Positions 36,168 to 44,280 of a stretch of 60,782 nucleotides of DNA are shown here, in pieces (position 1 is the first letter of the stretch; every line of letters starts with the position of its first letter). Source of the DNA: UBA1231 sp045123185. Lineage in GTDB: Bacteria; Bacillota_I; Bacilli_A; ML615J-28; CAG-313. The translations under genes and the position numbers were made by a program. The notes below the pieces were generated by a model. That model was not told the DNA's origin, did no database searches, and saw only the letters and a list, made by a program, of their open reading frames with translations. The DNA lies in the NCBI GenBank assembly GCA_045123185.1, contig JBGVIL010000205.1, positions 1-60,782 on the forward strand, in the 5' to 3' direction.

Positions 36168-36593
36168 TGGAGTTTGTAAACATAGACAACGAGTTAACAC
36201 CTCGAGTTATGTATAAACCGTATATTTACTCCACTATTACACCTATTAGTATAGGATATATTTGTAAGACACCTAAGGGGTATAAGACATTTATTACCCC
36301 CGGTGCTTATGAGAAAGGAGATGATGTATTAGTGAGAGATCCAGATAGAATTGAACCATTTATGCAAGAACTTGGTAAGATTTGGAAAGAAAATGTACCA
36401 GATTGGCGATTTAGTCAATTAATAGAAAACGTATTTGGAGAAATGAAGTACGTTCCATGGATGTTAGAAGAAGATAGAATGTTAGAAGAATTTCATAATT
36501 ATTTTGAAGAACGTAATGGAAGCGGAAGAATACGTCGGACCACAAACGAGAAAACAAGGAAGGAGAAAAGAAAAGAATGCCAGAAATAATTAA
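36167..36593 (+). CDS. Phage protein with a CGG codon at 36536 (end uncertain)
   Basis: A protein of 140 or 141 residues depending on how CGG 36536 is read. Unshifted reading gives RRTTNEKTRKEKRKECQK and stops at 36589. A +1 shift gives RGPQTRKQGRRKEKNARNN and stops at 36593. Both tails are basic and both overlap the next gene, so the sequence itself does not decide. I list the shifted end because it obeys the rule seen at the other eight sites. The main body (PYIYSTITPISIGYICKTPK, FMQELGKIWKENVPDWRFSQ) is not recognised. Confidence 0.5.
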
Positions 36594-36882
36594 ACATGGT
36601 AAATATCCAGAAAAGAATAAACACACTTGTGAAGGGTGTGGGTGTGAATTTAAATATTGGAATAATGAGGTAGATGTTAGTATGACTACACCAGATGAAG
36701 AGGCATTTTTTGGAGGGTTTGCATGTATGAGAACTATTAAATGTCCTGATTGTGGACATACTATTTGTTTATCATATAATTTTATAGAATCTGAATCATT
36801 TATAGACAAGTTATGTGATATATTTAAGTTAAAGAAAAAGGAGAAAAAAGAAAATGAGAATGAAAAGAAAGATTCCATATAA
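36577..36882 (+). CDS. Zinc-finger protein
   Basis: A 101-residue protein with TCEGCGCEFKYW and KCPDCGHTI, two CxxC pairs separated by about 35 residues. The C-terminus is lysine/glutamate-rich. AAGGAGAAAA precedes it. Unknown target. Confidence 0.6.
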   Translation: MPEIIKHGKYPEKNKHTCEGCGCEFKYWNNEVDVSMTTPDEEAFFGGFACMRTIKCPDCGHTICLSYNFIESESFIDKLCDIFKLKKKEKKENENEKKDSI

Positions 36883-37060
36883 TAAAAAAGTAGTTAATAA
36901 CACATATAATAATTATAAATCAGCTTATCAAATGGATAATAATCAATACAGAGCAGTTATGACTCTTATTTGGTTAGGATTCATATTAGGATTATGTGCT
37001 ATATTTAATAATGGTTTTCCATTGTTATTATTAGTTGTATATTTGATGTTAATAGTATAA
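36854..37060 (+). CDS. Small membrane protein
   Basis: A 68-residue protein with a basic N-terminus and two C-terminal hydrophobic segments (VMTLIWLGFILGLCAIF and GFPLLLLVVYLMLIV). It overlaps the preceding gene. Unknown. Confidence 0.5.
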   Translation: MRMKRKIPYNKKVVNNTYNNYKSAYQMDNNQYRAVMTLIWLGFILGLCAIFNNGFPLLLLVVYLMLIV

Positions 37061-37087
37061 TTATGTTTTAGGAGGTATTGTTATATT

Positions 37088-37555
37088 ATGATAGAAAATG
37101 ATAACGTTAGAATAGAAAGATTTAAATTAGAAACAGGTAAAGCTATATGTTTTGATTTTGATGGTGTTATACATTTATATAGAAAAGGTTGGAAAGATGG
37201 ATCTATTTATGATGAACCAAATTGGGAAATGATAGATTTAATTAAACTTCTTCAACAAAAAGGTATACCAGTATTTATTTGCTCAACTAGAGATCCAGAA
37301 CAAATTATAGAATGGTGGATAATAAAAAAGATACCACTATATGCTAGAACTATATCACCAGGTGATTTATTCTGGAATGATATAAGTACAGTTGGTGTAA
37401 CTAATCGTAAGTTGCCAGCCCAGTTATATATTGATGATAGAGCTTTAAGATATGATGGTCAAGATTGTATAAGTATGATGAATGCTATCAGAGAAATTCA
37501 AAGACCAGCTATAGATTTTGATAAGGAAGATAAACATATTCCTCATACTGATTAA
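37088..37555 (+). CDS. HAD-like phosphatase, second copy
   Basis: A 155-residue HAD protein. CFDFDGVIHLYRKGWKDGSI carries the nucleophilic Asp. VFICSTRDPEQIIEW is motif II. YIDDRALRYDGQ is motif IV. The pattern matches small phage HAD proteins with the R-x-G-W-x-D-G insert. Substrate unknown. It is not a close paralogue of 35460. Confidence 0.75.
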   Translation: MIENDNVRIERFKLETGKAICFDFDGVIHLYRKGWKDGSIYDEPNWEMIDLIKLLQQKGIPVFICSTRDPEQIIEWWIIKKIPLYARTISPGDLFWNDISTVGVTNRKLPAQLYIDDRALRYDGQDCISMMNAIREIQRPAIDFDKEDKHIPHTD

Positions 37556-37572
37556 AAACAAAGGAGAATAAA

Positions 37573-37785
37573 ATGGGAAAGAGTAAACATATTGGTAATA
37601 AACATTTATATATTGGAACTAGTAAGATTCCTAAAAAGATAGAAGACATTCCAGAAGATATTGATAAACATATTTGGAAGAAACCAGAAAAGAAAGTAGA
37701 TAATAATATAGACGAAAGTGAATTTAAATTACAATCTTTTTCATATACAATATATTGTAGTGGAAGAGGAGGAAGGAGAAATTAA
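37573..37785 (+). CDS. Small basic protein
   Basis: A 70-residue lysine-rich protein with GGAGAA upstream. Its C-terminal codons supply the AGGAGGAAGGAG site for the next gene, whose ATG overlaps its stop. Unknown. Confidence 0.45.
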   Translation: MGKSKHIGNKHLYIGTSKIPKKIEDIPEDIDKHIWKKPEKKVDNNIDESEFKLQSFSYTIYCSGRGGRRN

Positions 37786-37947
37786 TGCCTGAAAAATATG
37801 AAGAACTTTGGACTGAATTTAGACAGTGGATTATTAATTATGAAGACTGTAGAAAGATGCCTGATGATTTCGTACGGACGTTATGAAGTAGCAATTTCTT
37901 GCCAAGATTTAATAGGAAAAATGGATGAAATGGAGAATAAAAAATAG
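37785..37947 (+). CDS. Small protein restored by +1 shift at CGG 37875
   Basis: A 53-residue acidic helical protein. From the ATG: PEKYEELWTEFRQWIINYED, CRKMPDDFV, then in-frame CGG at 37875. Unshifted reading ends two codons later (TGA). Skipping the C gives GRYEVAISCQDLIGKMDEME and TAG 37945-37947. The continued sequence keeps the amphipathic character. It has an excellent Shine-Dalgarno. Confidence 0.6.
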
Positions 37948-37956
37948 TGAAAATCT

Positions 37957-38181
37957 CTGCCCACTTTTTGAAAAAAATGTAAGAAAAGTGGGCAAAAACG
38001 CTATAAAAGTGGGCAAAAATAAAAATTTGTCTTGACGAAAAAAATGAAAAAATGGTCAAAAAACCCACTTTTCTGCCCACTTGCCCACTTTGTGCCCACT
38101 TTTTCAGACAAAAGTGGCCAGGGTCAAAGCCTACAGCCGCAAGGGTTTGCGGATTCCGTGCCCACTTTCCCACTTTTTTTT
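37957..38181. repeat. Cluster of TGCCCACTT / AAGTGGGCA repeats
   Basis: The gene-free stretch 37948-38310 holds about nine copies of the short element GCCCACTT in both orientations (near 37959, 37986, 38007, 38064, 38075, 38083, 38094, 38159, 38167). A six-pair hairpin CCGCAA...TTGCGG lies at 38137-38152. The area is richer in G+C than its surroundings. Iterated elements plus a hairpin suggest a replication origin or a multi-site operator. The right part of the stretch, 38182-38310, is plain AT-rich sequence ending in the AGGAGGT of the next gene. Confidence 0.55.
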
Positions 38182-38310
38182 TTAAATCGTAGTAAAAAAA
38201 TAGAAATTATATACTTTAGTATATAAAATCAAAAAATAAAAAAGTTTTGGCAAAAAAAACTGGGCATCTGGGCAGAAACGATAAAAAATGGTTAAAAACA
38301 GGAGGTAAAA

Positions 38311-38730
38311 ATGAATCAAATCGGTAGTATAGAATGGGGATGTATTTTGAATGTGCGTCCGAACGCTAGACAAGAAAATATTGTAAAAGTTTTATGGATA
38401 GATGACTGGGATTTATTTATAATGTTTGATGATGGAACAAAACATATTTATGATATAGGTACAGAATCATCTAGAATGTACACTTATGATTTAGATACAA
38501 TTACAGAAGAGCAATGGAAGTTCGAATTTAAAGATAAATTAAAATGCAGATTAGCACATATATTTATGTCACAAGATGAATTAGCAGAAAAAGTTGGAAC
38601 AACTCAACCAATGATTAGTAGATACATTAATGGCGATGCTATGCCTGGATTATATATGTTCCATAAAATAGTAGATGCTATTGGTTGTGATGATAGAGAT
38701 TTATTATTTCAAGATTATGAAAAAATGTAG
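38311..38730 (+). CDS. XRE-type DNA-binding protein
   Basis: A 139-residue protein. The N-terminal 75 residues form a small beta domain (LNVRPNARQENIVKVLWIDD, WDLFIMFDDGTKHIYDIG). Residues 80-135 are a helix-turn-helix of the XRE/lambda-Cro type (MSQDELAEKVGTTQPMISRY, INGDAMPGLYMFHKIVDAIG). It lies directly after the repeat cluster and so may bind it. There is no other repressor-like gene. Confidence 0.75.
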   Translation: MNQIGSIEWGCILNVRPNARQENIVKVLWIDDWDLFIMFDDGTKHIYDIGTESSRMYTYDLDTITEEQWKFEFKDKLKCRLAHIFMSQDELAEKVGTTQPMISRYINGDAMPGLYMFHKIVDAIGCDDRDLLFQDYEKM

Positions 38731-38743
38731 GAGGTGATTTAAT

Positions 38744-38935
38744 ATGGGATTTATTTTAACAGCAGTATTTATTTTTGCTGGATTAATGAGTAAAAATGAT
38801 ATTTGGTTAATGATGAGTTGTTTTGCTATAGCAAGTATATTTGCAATAGCTGGAGCTATAGATTATGTTGGATCAAAAATTGATGAGTTCGTTCAAGCTT
38901 ATAGAACAAGAACAGAAGAACTTAAGAAAAAATAG
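38744..38935 (+). CDS. Small membrane protein
   Basis: A 63-residue protein with two hydrophobic segments (GFILTAVFIFAGLM and IWLMMSCFAIASIFAIAGAI) and a charged tail. AGGAGGTG precedes it. CGC-box promoter 9 follows. Unknown. Confidence 0.55.
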   Translation: MGFILTAVFIFAGLMSKNDIWLMMSCFAIASIFAIAGAIDYVGSKIDEFVQAYRTRTEELKKK

Positions 38936-38938
38936 ATT

Positions 38939-38962
38939 CGCGTAAAAAACATGCCCTTTAAT
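38939..38962 (+). promoter_or_regulatory. CGC-box promoter 9
   Basis: CGCGTAAAAAACA at 38939 and a weaker -10, TTTAAT, at 38957, at the standard spacing. It is far from the other eight (14.1-18.4 kb) and drives the nucleases and the polymerase-like gene. Confidence 0.7.
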
Positions 38963-39040
38963 AGAGAGGATACGATAATCACTAAGATTTCGTCTCATTC
39001 TCTTTTTTATTTTTGGGTTAAGAATAGGAGGTCTTACTCA

Positions 39041-39334
39041 GTGAAGAAAGAAAATGAATTTCAAAGAAATCTCAAAAAGGAATTAAAAGATATATTTCCT
39101 GGATCTATAGTTACTAAATTAGATTCTAGTGAAATACAAGGAATTCCTGACCTATTAATTCTCTATAAAAATAAGTGGGCTACTTTAGAAAACAAAAGAC
39201 ATGCTAAAGCTACACACCGACCAAACCAAGATTACTATGTTGAGAAGATGAATCAAATGTCATTTTCTAAATTTATTTATCCGGAAAATAAAGATAGTAT
39301 ATTGGATGAGTTGAAAAAATATTTTGGAGATTAA
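39041..39334 (+). CDS. PD-(D/E)XK endonuclease (VRR-NUC/resolvase type)
   Basis: A 97-residue nuclease starting at GTG after AGGAGGTCTTACTCA. The core is GIPDLLILYKNKWATLENK: Asp in PD and Glu-x-Lys in ENK make the metal-binding PD-(D/E)XK site. RPNQDYYVEKMNQM is the helix after it, as in VRR-NUC and phage Holliday-junction-resolvase-like proteins. A longer frame to 38951 would start inside the promoter and lacks a ribosome site. It probably resolves branched replication intermediates. Confidence 0.75.
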   Translation: MKKENEFQRNLKKELKDIFPGSIVTKLDSSEIQGIPDLLILYKNKWATLENKRHAKATHRPNQDYYVEKMNQMSFSKFIYPENKDSILDELKKYFGD

Positions 39335-39350
39335 CTAAGGAGGTAACAAA

Positions 39351-39906
39351 ATGATTTTTAATAATCATAACAACCTTGAAGGTCTTCATGCACCATTTGG
39401 AGCTAGCAAATCTAGTTGGCTAAGATATGATGATAAAAAAGTTGTTGAAGTATTTAGAAATATGAGAGCAGCTGAAATGGGAACTAGATTACATGAATGG
39501 GCAGCAGAGACAATCAAGTTAGGTATTAAACAACCTCGTTCTAAACAAACTTTATCAGCATATGTAAATGATGCTATAGGTTTCAAAATGGATACAGAAG
39601 TTGTTTTATTTTATTCTGAAAGATTTTTCCGGCACTGCCGATGCTATTTCTTTTAGAAATAATTTCTTGAGAATACATGACTTAAAAACTGGAACTCGTC
39701 CAGTACATATTGAGCAACTTGAAATATATGCTGCTCTTTTCTGTTTGGAATACAAAATTAAGCCAGCAGATATTAAGATAGAATTACGTATCTATCAGAA
39801 TGATGAAATATTAGTTCATGAACCTGAGGCCGAGGAAATAATTGTAATCATGAATAAAATAATTCATTTAAATAAAATATTAGAAGACGTAGAAGGGAGG
39901 GTCTAA
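39351..39906 (+). CDS. RecB/Cas4-like nuclease restored by +1 shift at CGG 39630
   Basis: A 184-residue PD-(D/E)XK nuclease. N-terminal GASKSSWLRYDDKKV and MGTRLHEWAAE give the helices and His/Glu typical of RecB/Cas4-like proteins. At 39630 the in-frame codon is CGG; unshifted reading soon stops at 39656. Skipping the C gives GTADAISFRNNFLRIHDLKT, with the catalytic D of GTAD and D-x-K of DLKTG, then EQLEIYAALFC. The Gly in front of TAD is a conserved position of the family (GxxD). Thus the catalytic site depends on the shift. It ends at 39906, three bases before the next start. Confidence 0.85.
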
Positions 39907-39909
39907 TAT

Positions 39910-42900
39910 ATGAATCCAATTGCTGAAGAGATTGCATCATACCTAGGATCAGCAGAATTATCTGATGAAGAATTCTTACAACATTATGGTGTTAAAAGAA
40001 GATCTGGAAGATATCCATGGGGTTCTGGAAAAGACCCTTACCAACATAGTATTGATTTTTTAGGTAGAATAGAATCACTAAAAAAGAAAGGGTGGAAAGA
40101 AACACCTGAAAATATTATGGAACAATTTAATATGACAAGTACTGAATATCGTAAGGAGAAAAGTCTTGCAAATAATTTACGACAGATAGATAGAATCAAC
40201 ACTGCAAAAAGACTTCGTGATAAAGAAGGTTTAGGAGCTACTGAAATAGCTAAAAGAATGGGTGTAAAAAATGAATCAACAGTTAGAGGTTGGTTTGAAC
40301 AAGACGAAAAAGGAAAGATATATCAAGCTACTAATACTGCTGATTTTCTTAAAAAACAAGTTGATAAAAAAGGTATGATTGACATAGGGAAAAACACTGA
40401 ATTAGAATTAGGTATATCTAGAGTTAAATTAGATACAGCTGTAAGAATATTAGAAAAAGAAGGTTATCATAAATATGTTGGAAGAATACCACAACATACA
40501 AATCCTAATCAAAAGACTACACAAATTGTATTAGCTGCACCTGATAAGAAACATAGTGAGATATTTGATTATGATAAAGTAAAAACTATAACTGATTATA
40601 TTTCAAAAGATAATGGTGACACATTTGAAAAGAAGTTTACATATCCTGCAAGTATGGATTCTAAAAGATTAAAAATAAGATATGCAGATGAAGTTGGTCC
40701 AGATGGTTTTAAAGGTGTAGAAAAAGATGGTCTTGTCGAAATTCGTAGAGGTTGTAAAGATTTAGATCTTAGAGGTTCTCGATATTCTCAAGTTCGTATT
40801 TTAGTAGATGGAACACATTATATTAAAGGTATGGCTGTATATTCTGATAATATGCCTGATGGTGTTGATGTTATATTTAATACTAATAAAGGCAGAGATA
40901 AATCTAAGATGCAGTGTCTTAAAGAGATTAAGAAAGATCCAGAGAATCCATTTGGTTCAGCTATAAAAGATGTAGAATTAGGTGGACAATATTGGTATAC
41001 TGATGAAAAGACTGGTAAAAAGAAACTAGGTTTAATAAATAAGAGAGCTGATGAAGGGGATTGGACTGAATGGAAAGATGCTCTACCTTCACAATTCTTA
41101 TCTAAACAAACTAAAGAAATGGCAAAGAAACAATTAGATTTAGCAAAGGCTACTAAACAAGCAGAGTTTGATGAAATTAAATCCTTAACAAACCCTACTA
41201 TAAAAAAATATTATTTAGAGAAATTTGCTAGTAATTGTGATGCAGCAGCTGTAGAATTAAAAGCAGCCGCTCTACCTGGACAAAAATATCATGTTATTAT
41301 ACCTAATAACACATTAAAAGATAATGAAATATATGCACCTGGTTATGATTCTGGTACTAAACTTGCTCTTATTCGTTATCCTCATGGTGGAACGTTTGAA
41401 ATACCTGTATGTACTGTAAATAATAAGAACCCTCTTGGTAAGAAATTAATAGGAACAAATTCTATTGATGCAGTATGTATAAATTCTAAAGTAGCAGCTA
41501 GATTATCTGGTGCTGATTTTGATGGTGATACAGTTATGTGTATACCAACTGATGACAGAAAAGGTAAAGTAAAGATACAGAGACAAGATGAATTAAAAGA
41601 TCTTAAAGGTTTCGATAATAAAGCAGAATATGGTACTAGAGAAGAGATAGATAGTAAAGGTAATAAACACTATATTAATAAATATGGTCAAGAAATTAAA
41701 GTAATGAAAAATACTAATAATGAAATGGGTAAAATTTCTAATCTTATTACTGATATGACATTACAGGGTGCTGATACAGATAAGATAGCTAGAGCTGTTA
41801 AACATTCTATGGTAGTTATAGATGCAGAGAAGCATAAACTTGACTATAAACAGAGTTATATAGACAATGACATTGCTTCTTTAAAACAAGAGTATCAAGA
41901 TGGTGGTGGTGCATTCACTCTTATTTCTAGAAGTAAAGGTGATACTAGAGTACCTAAAAGAAAAGGTCAAGCTAGAATAAACATAGAAGGTAAATCATGG
42001 TATGATCCTAGCAAACCTGAGGGATCTCTTATCTATATTACTGCTCCTGATAAAGAATTATACTACCCAGAGGGTACATATAATAAGAAGACCCGTATCA
42101 AGACCCTTAAAACAACAAATGGTAAGACTATAACCTATAACATGGATAGTAAGAAAGACAGAGATACCTATGAGCCAGTTTTAAGAAAAGATTCTAAAAC
42201 AGGAGAAGTTTATTACACAAATAAACAAGGTAATATTAGTTACATAACCAAAATGCGTACTAGTACTTCAACTAATATGGCTGAGGCACAGGATGCAAGA
42301 AGTATTGTATCTAGAAAACAACATCCAATGGAACTTATCTATGCTGATTATGCTAATAGTATGAAAGCAATGGCTAACAAAGCTCGTATTGAGATGATTA
42401 AGACAGGTAATCTTGAATATAGCTCATCAGCTAACAAGATTTATAAGAAAGAAGTATCTGAATTAATGAGTAATCTAAATGAAGCTAAAAAAAACTCTAT
42501 TAAAGAAAGAACTGCTGAAAGATTAGCTGCTTCTGAGATCAATAGAAGAAAAGAACTTAATCCAGATCTAAAAGGTGAAGACTTAAGAAAGCTTTCACAA
42601 AGAATGTTGTCTAAATACAGACAAGAAGTTGGTGCAATACCAAGAAGAAAGAGAAACATTAACATCACTGACAAACAATGGGAAGCAATTCAAGCTGGTG
42701 CTATTACTGATCATACACTAAAGGAGATCTTAAGCAATTCAGATCCAGATCGTTTGAGAGAGAAAGCAATGCCAAAGAATAAGACTACACTAACACCGGG
42801 TCAAGTAAGTAGAATCAAGACTATGTCTGCTTCTAACTTTACAATTGCTGAAATAGCAAAGAAGATGAATTTACCAACTTCAACAGTTTCAAATATTTTG

Positions 42901-42915
42901 AGAGGAGCAAAATGA
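39910..42915 (+). CDS. DFDGD-motif protein, putative single-chain RNA polymerase
   Basis: A 1001-residue protein. ARLSGADFDGDTV (Asp residues 536, 538, 540) is the metal-binding loop of double-psi beta-barrel RNA polymerases (NADFDGD in beta-prime; DxDGD in YonO- and QDE-1-like enzymes). Upstream, KLALIRYPHGGTFEIPVCTV is arranged like the second barrel of these enzymes. Residues 100-125 (RLRDKEGLGATEIAKRMGVK) and 970-999 (SNFTIAEIAKKMNLPTSTVS) are helix-turn-helix units. The N-terminus has HYGVKRRSGRYPWGSG, similar to the HGxLGMKWG tag in the head module. No in-frame CGG. The polymerase call rests on the motif and its setting; activity is untested. It lies just before the packaging genes. Confidence 0.6.
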   Translation: MNPIAEEIASYLGSAELSDEEFLQHYGVKRRSGRYPWGSGKDPYQHSIDFLGRIESLKKKGWKETPENIMEQFNMTSTEYRKEKSLANNLRQIDRINTAKRLRDKEGLGATEIAKRMGVKNESTVRGWFEQDEKGKIYQATNTADFLKKQVDKKGMIDIGKNTELELGISRVKLDTAVRILEKEGYHKYVGRIPQHTNPNQKTTQIVLAAPDKKHSEIFDYDKVKTITDYISKDNGDTFEKKFTYPASMDSKRLKIRYADEVGPDGFKGVEKDGLVEIRRGCKDLDLRGSRYSQVRILVDGTHYIKGMAVYSDNMPDGVDVIFNTNKGRDKSKMQCLKEIKKDPENPFGSAIKDVELGGQYWYTDEKTGKKKLGLINKRADEGDWTEWKDALPSQFLSKQTKEMAKKQLDLAKATKQAEFDEIKSLTNPTIKKYYLEKFASNCDAAAVELKAAALPGQKYHVIIPNNTLKDNEIYAPGYDSGTKLALIRYPHGGTFEIPVCTVNNKNPLGKKLIGTNSIDAVCINSKVAARLSGADFDGDTVMCIPTDDRKGKVKIQRQDELKDLKGFDNKAEYGTREEIDSKGNKHYINKYGQEIKVMKNTNNEMGKISNLITDMTLQGADTDKIARAVKHSMVVIDAEKHKLDYKQSYIDNDIASLKQEYQDGGGAFTLISRSKGDTRVPKRKGQARINIEGKSWYDPSKPEGSLIYITAPDKELYYPEGTYNKKTRIKTLKTTNGKTITYNMDSKKDRDTYEPVLRKDSKTGEVYYTNKQGNISYITKMRTSTSTNMAEAQDARSIVSRKQHPMELIYADYANSMKAMANKARIEMIKTGNLEYSSSANKIYKKEVSELMSNLNEAKKNSIKERTAERLAASEINRRKELNPDLKGEDLRKLSQRMLSKYRQEVGAIPRRKRNINITDKQWEAIQAGAITDHTLKEILSNSDPDRLREKAMPKNKTTLTPGQVSRIKTMSASNFTIAEIAKKMNLPTSTVSNILRGAK

Positions 42916-42916
42916 A

Positions 42917-43204
42917 ATGAGTAAAAGAGTTTCTATTACAACAATCGATAATCCATTTGATCCAATTGAAGATTTTGCTTCTTGGTTTGATTTCGATGTT
43001 GAAAAAGGTTATTATACATGTTCAAAGCTTGCAAGAATTTCAAATGTTTCTGATGATATGACACAAATTGAAGAAGATGAAGAAGTTGAGCGAGCTATTG
43101 ATCGATTAATTGAATTAGATCCTTTAGATTTATATCGAAAAGTGATAAAAGAAGATAATAATACTACCCAAAGTGATGAAAGCAACAGTGGGGAGGGGTC
43201 TTAA
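42917..43204 (+). CDS. Conserved protein after the polymerase-like gene
   Basis: A 95-residue acidic protein. TTIDNPFDPIEDFASWFDFD and GYYTCSKLARISNVSDDM are a pattern seen upstream of terminase genes in many Firmicutes phages. It starts one base after the preceding stop, so the two are co-translated and perhaps partners. It ends before a terminator. Confidence 0.6.
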   Translation: MSKRVSITTIDNPFDPIEDFASWFDFDVEKGYYTCSKLARISNVSDDMTQIEEDEEVERAIDRLIELDPLDLYRKVIKEDNNTTQSDESNSGEGS

Positions 43205-43218
43205 AAAAGACACCCCCT

Positions 43219-43246
43219 ACCGTCATCGCGGCGGTCTTTATATTTT
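43219..43246 (+). terminator. Terminator closing the polymerase-like operon
   Basis: ACCGTC pairs with GGCGGT around ATCGC, followed by CTTTATATTTT. A second G/C-rich palindrome (CCCCGGGGGG) and six T follow at 43246-43262. A hairpin GGAATG/CATTCC lies at 43264-43286. Confidence 0.7.
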
Positions 43247-43300
43247 CCCCGGGGGGATTTTTTGGAATGGGGTTCCAGAACATTCCCTTACTGTTTTTAC

Positions 43301-43456
43301 CTTAGATGGTATTTAAAGTGATTTGTAGTGAAGAATGTGATCGGAAGACCAGAAGTACAATACCTCCTGTTCCAAATAAATTAAGTTTATTTCTCCTTTC
43401 TAATTTTTAATGAATATATTATTGTCCTCTACAAGTCACTTTAAATGCTATCTAAG
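43301..43456 (+). ncRNA. Long RNA helix with an exposed 100-base loop
   Basis: 43301-43328 can pair with 43429-43456 over 28 contiguous positions, 25 Watson-Crick and three G-U. The three G-U pairs would be A-C mismatches on the other strand, so the fold belongs to a + strand RNA. The loop contains TACCTCCT (43361) and TTCTCCTTTCTA (43391), which match the anti-Shine-Dalgarno end of 16S rRNA and are complementary to the ribosome sites used all over this phage. A small hairpin AAATAAA/TTTATTT lies between them. There is no reading frame in 43205-43500. Confidence 0.6.
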
Positions 43457-43500
43457 TCTTATATAACCAAATAAATACTGTTAAGAAAGGAGAAGCAAGC

Positions 43501-43857
43501 ATGGCAAAAGTTAAGAAAAGTGGTACTTCTAATCAGTCTGAAAAGATTCGTCCTGCCTTAACACCTGAAGCTAGAGAAAATCAATTGATATATTTAGCTA
43601 CAAATTTAGCAGAGCAACAATTGAGAGATGGAACAGCTTCTTCTCAAGTTATAACTCATTATCTAAAACTTGGTTCGACTAAAGAAAAGATCGAAAAAGA
43701 AATTTTAGAGAAACAAAAAGAACTTATAACAGCAAAGACTGAATCATTACAGTCTGCAAAGAGAATCGAAGAGCTTTATGCTAATGCTATTACTGCTATG
43801 CGAAACTATAGTGGTCATGGAGGTGCTGATGACGATGAGGAATCAGATGACTATTAA
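43501..43857 (+). CDS. Small-terminase-like protein
   Basis: A 118-residue helical protein. EARENQLIYLATNLAEQQLR, TASSQVITHYLKLGSTKEKI and RIEELYANAITAMRNYSGHG are typical of a protein placed in front of HNH and large terminase genes in Clostridia phages. It is the likely small terminase or DNA-recognition subunit by position. The C-terminus is acidic. Confidence 0.55.
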   Translation: MAKVKKSGTSNQSEKIRPALTPEARENQLIYLATNLAEQQLRDGTASSQVITHYLKLGSTKEKIEKEILEKQKELITAKTESLQSAKRIEELYANAITAMRNYSGHGGADDDEESDDY

Positions 43858-44266
43858 AACATATTCAGAATTAATTCAGTTCGAAACTTTTGAAGAACGT
43901 TTCGATTATTTATGTATGCATGGAAAAGTTGGAGAAGATACATTTGGATTTGATAGATATTTGAACCAAATTTTCTATACTTCACCAGAGTGGCGTTCTT
44001 TAAGGAATGATATTATTACAAGAGATTTAGGATGTGATTTAGGAGTTAAAGGATTTGAAATAATTGATCAGAAAATTATTATTCATCACATGAATCCAAT
44101 AACAAAAGAAGATATTCTAAATCGATCAAAATTTTTGTTAGACCCAGAGTATTTAATCACAACTGTTGATTGTACTCATAAGGCTATACATTATGGTAAT
44201 AGGGATTTATTATATCAGATCCCAATTACAAGAACAAAGAATGATACATGTCCATGGAGACATTGA
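43847..44266 (+). CDS. HNH endonuclease of the packaging module
   Basis: A 139-residue HNH nuclease. IIIHHMNPITKEDILNRSKF provides His-His and Asn, and LITTVDCTHKAIHYGN provides the final His of the beta-beta-alpha-metal site. HNH enzymes next to terminase help cut DNA during packaging in HK97-type and cos phages. I place the start at the ATG after GAGGAATCAG; two earlier in-frame ATG codons are possible. It overlaps the preceding gene by 11 bases. Confidence 0.78.
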   Translation: MTIKTYSELIQFETFEERFDYLCMHGKVGEDTFGFDRYLNQIFYTSPEWRSLRNDIITRDLGCDLGVKGFEIIDQKIIIHHMNPITKEDILNRSKFLLDPEYLITTVDCTHKAIHYGNRDLLYQIPITRTKNDTCPWRH

Positions 44267-44280
44267 AAGGAGGTAATCAC

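Noticed and set aside
37838..38226. Open frames on both strands across the GCCCACTT cluster
   Set aside because: They arise from the repeats, have no ribosome sites and overlap the end of the CGG-shifted small gene.
43340..43350. GATCGGAAGA resembles the start of an Illumina adapter
   Set aside because: Only ten bases match, the following bases differ, and the position lies inside a well-paired structured region, so it is chance.
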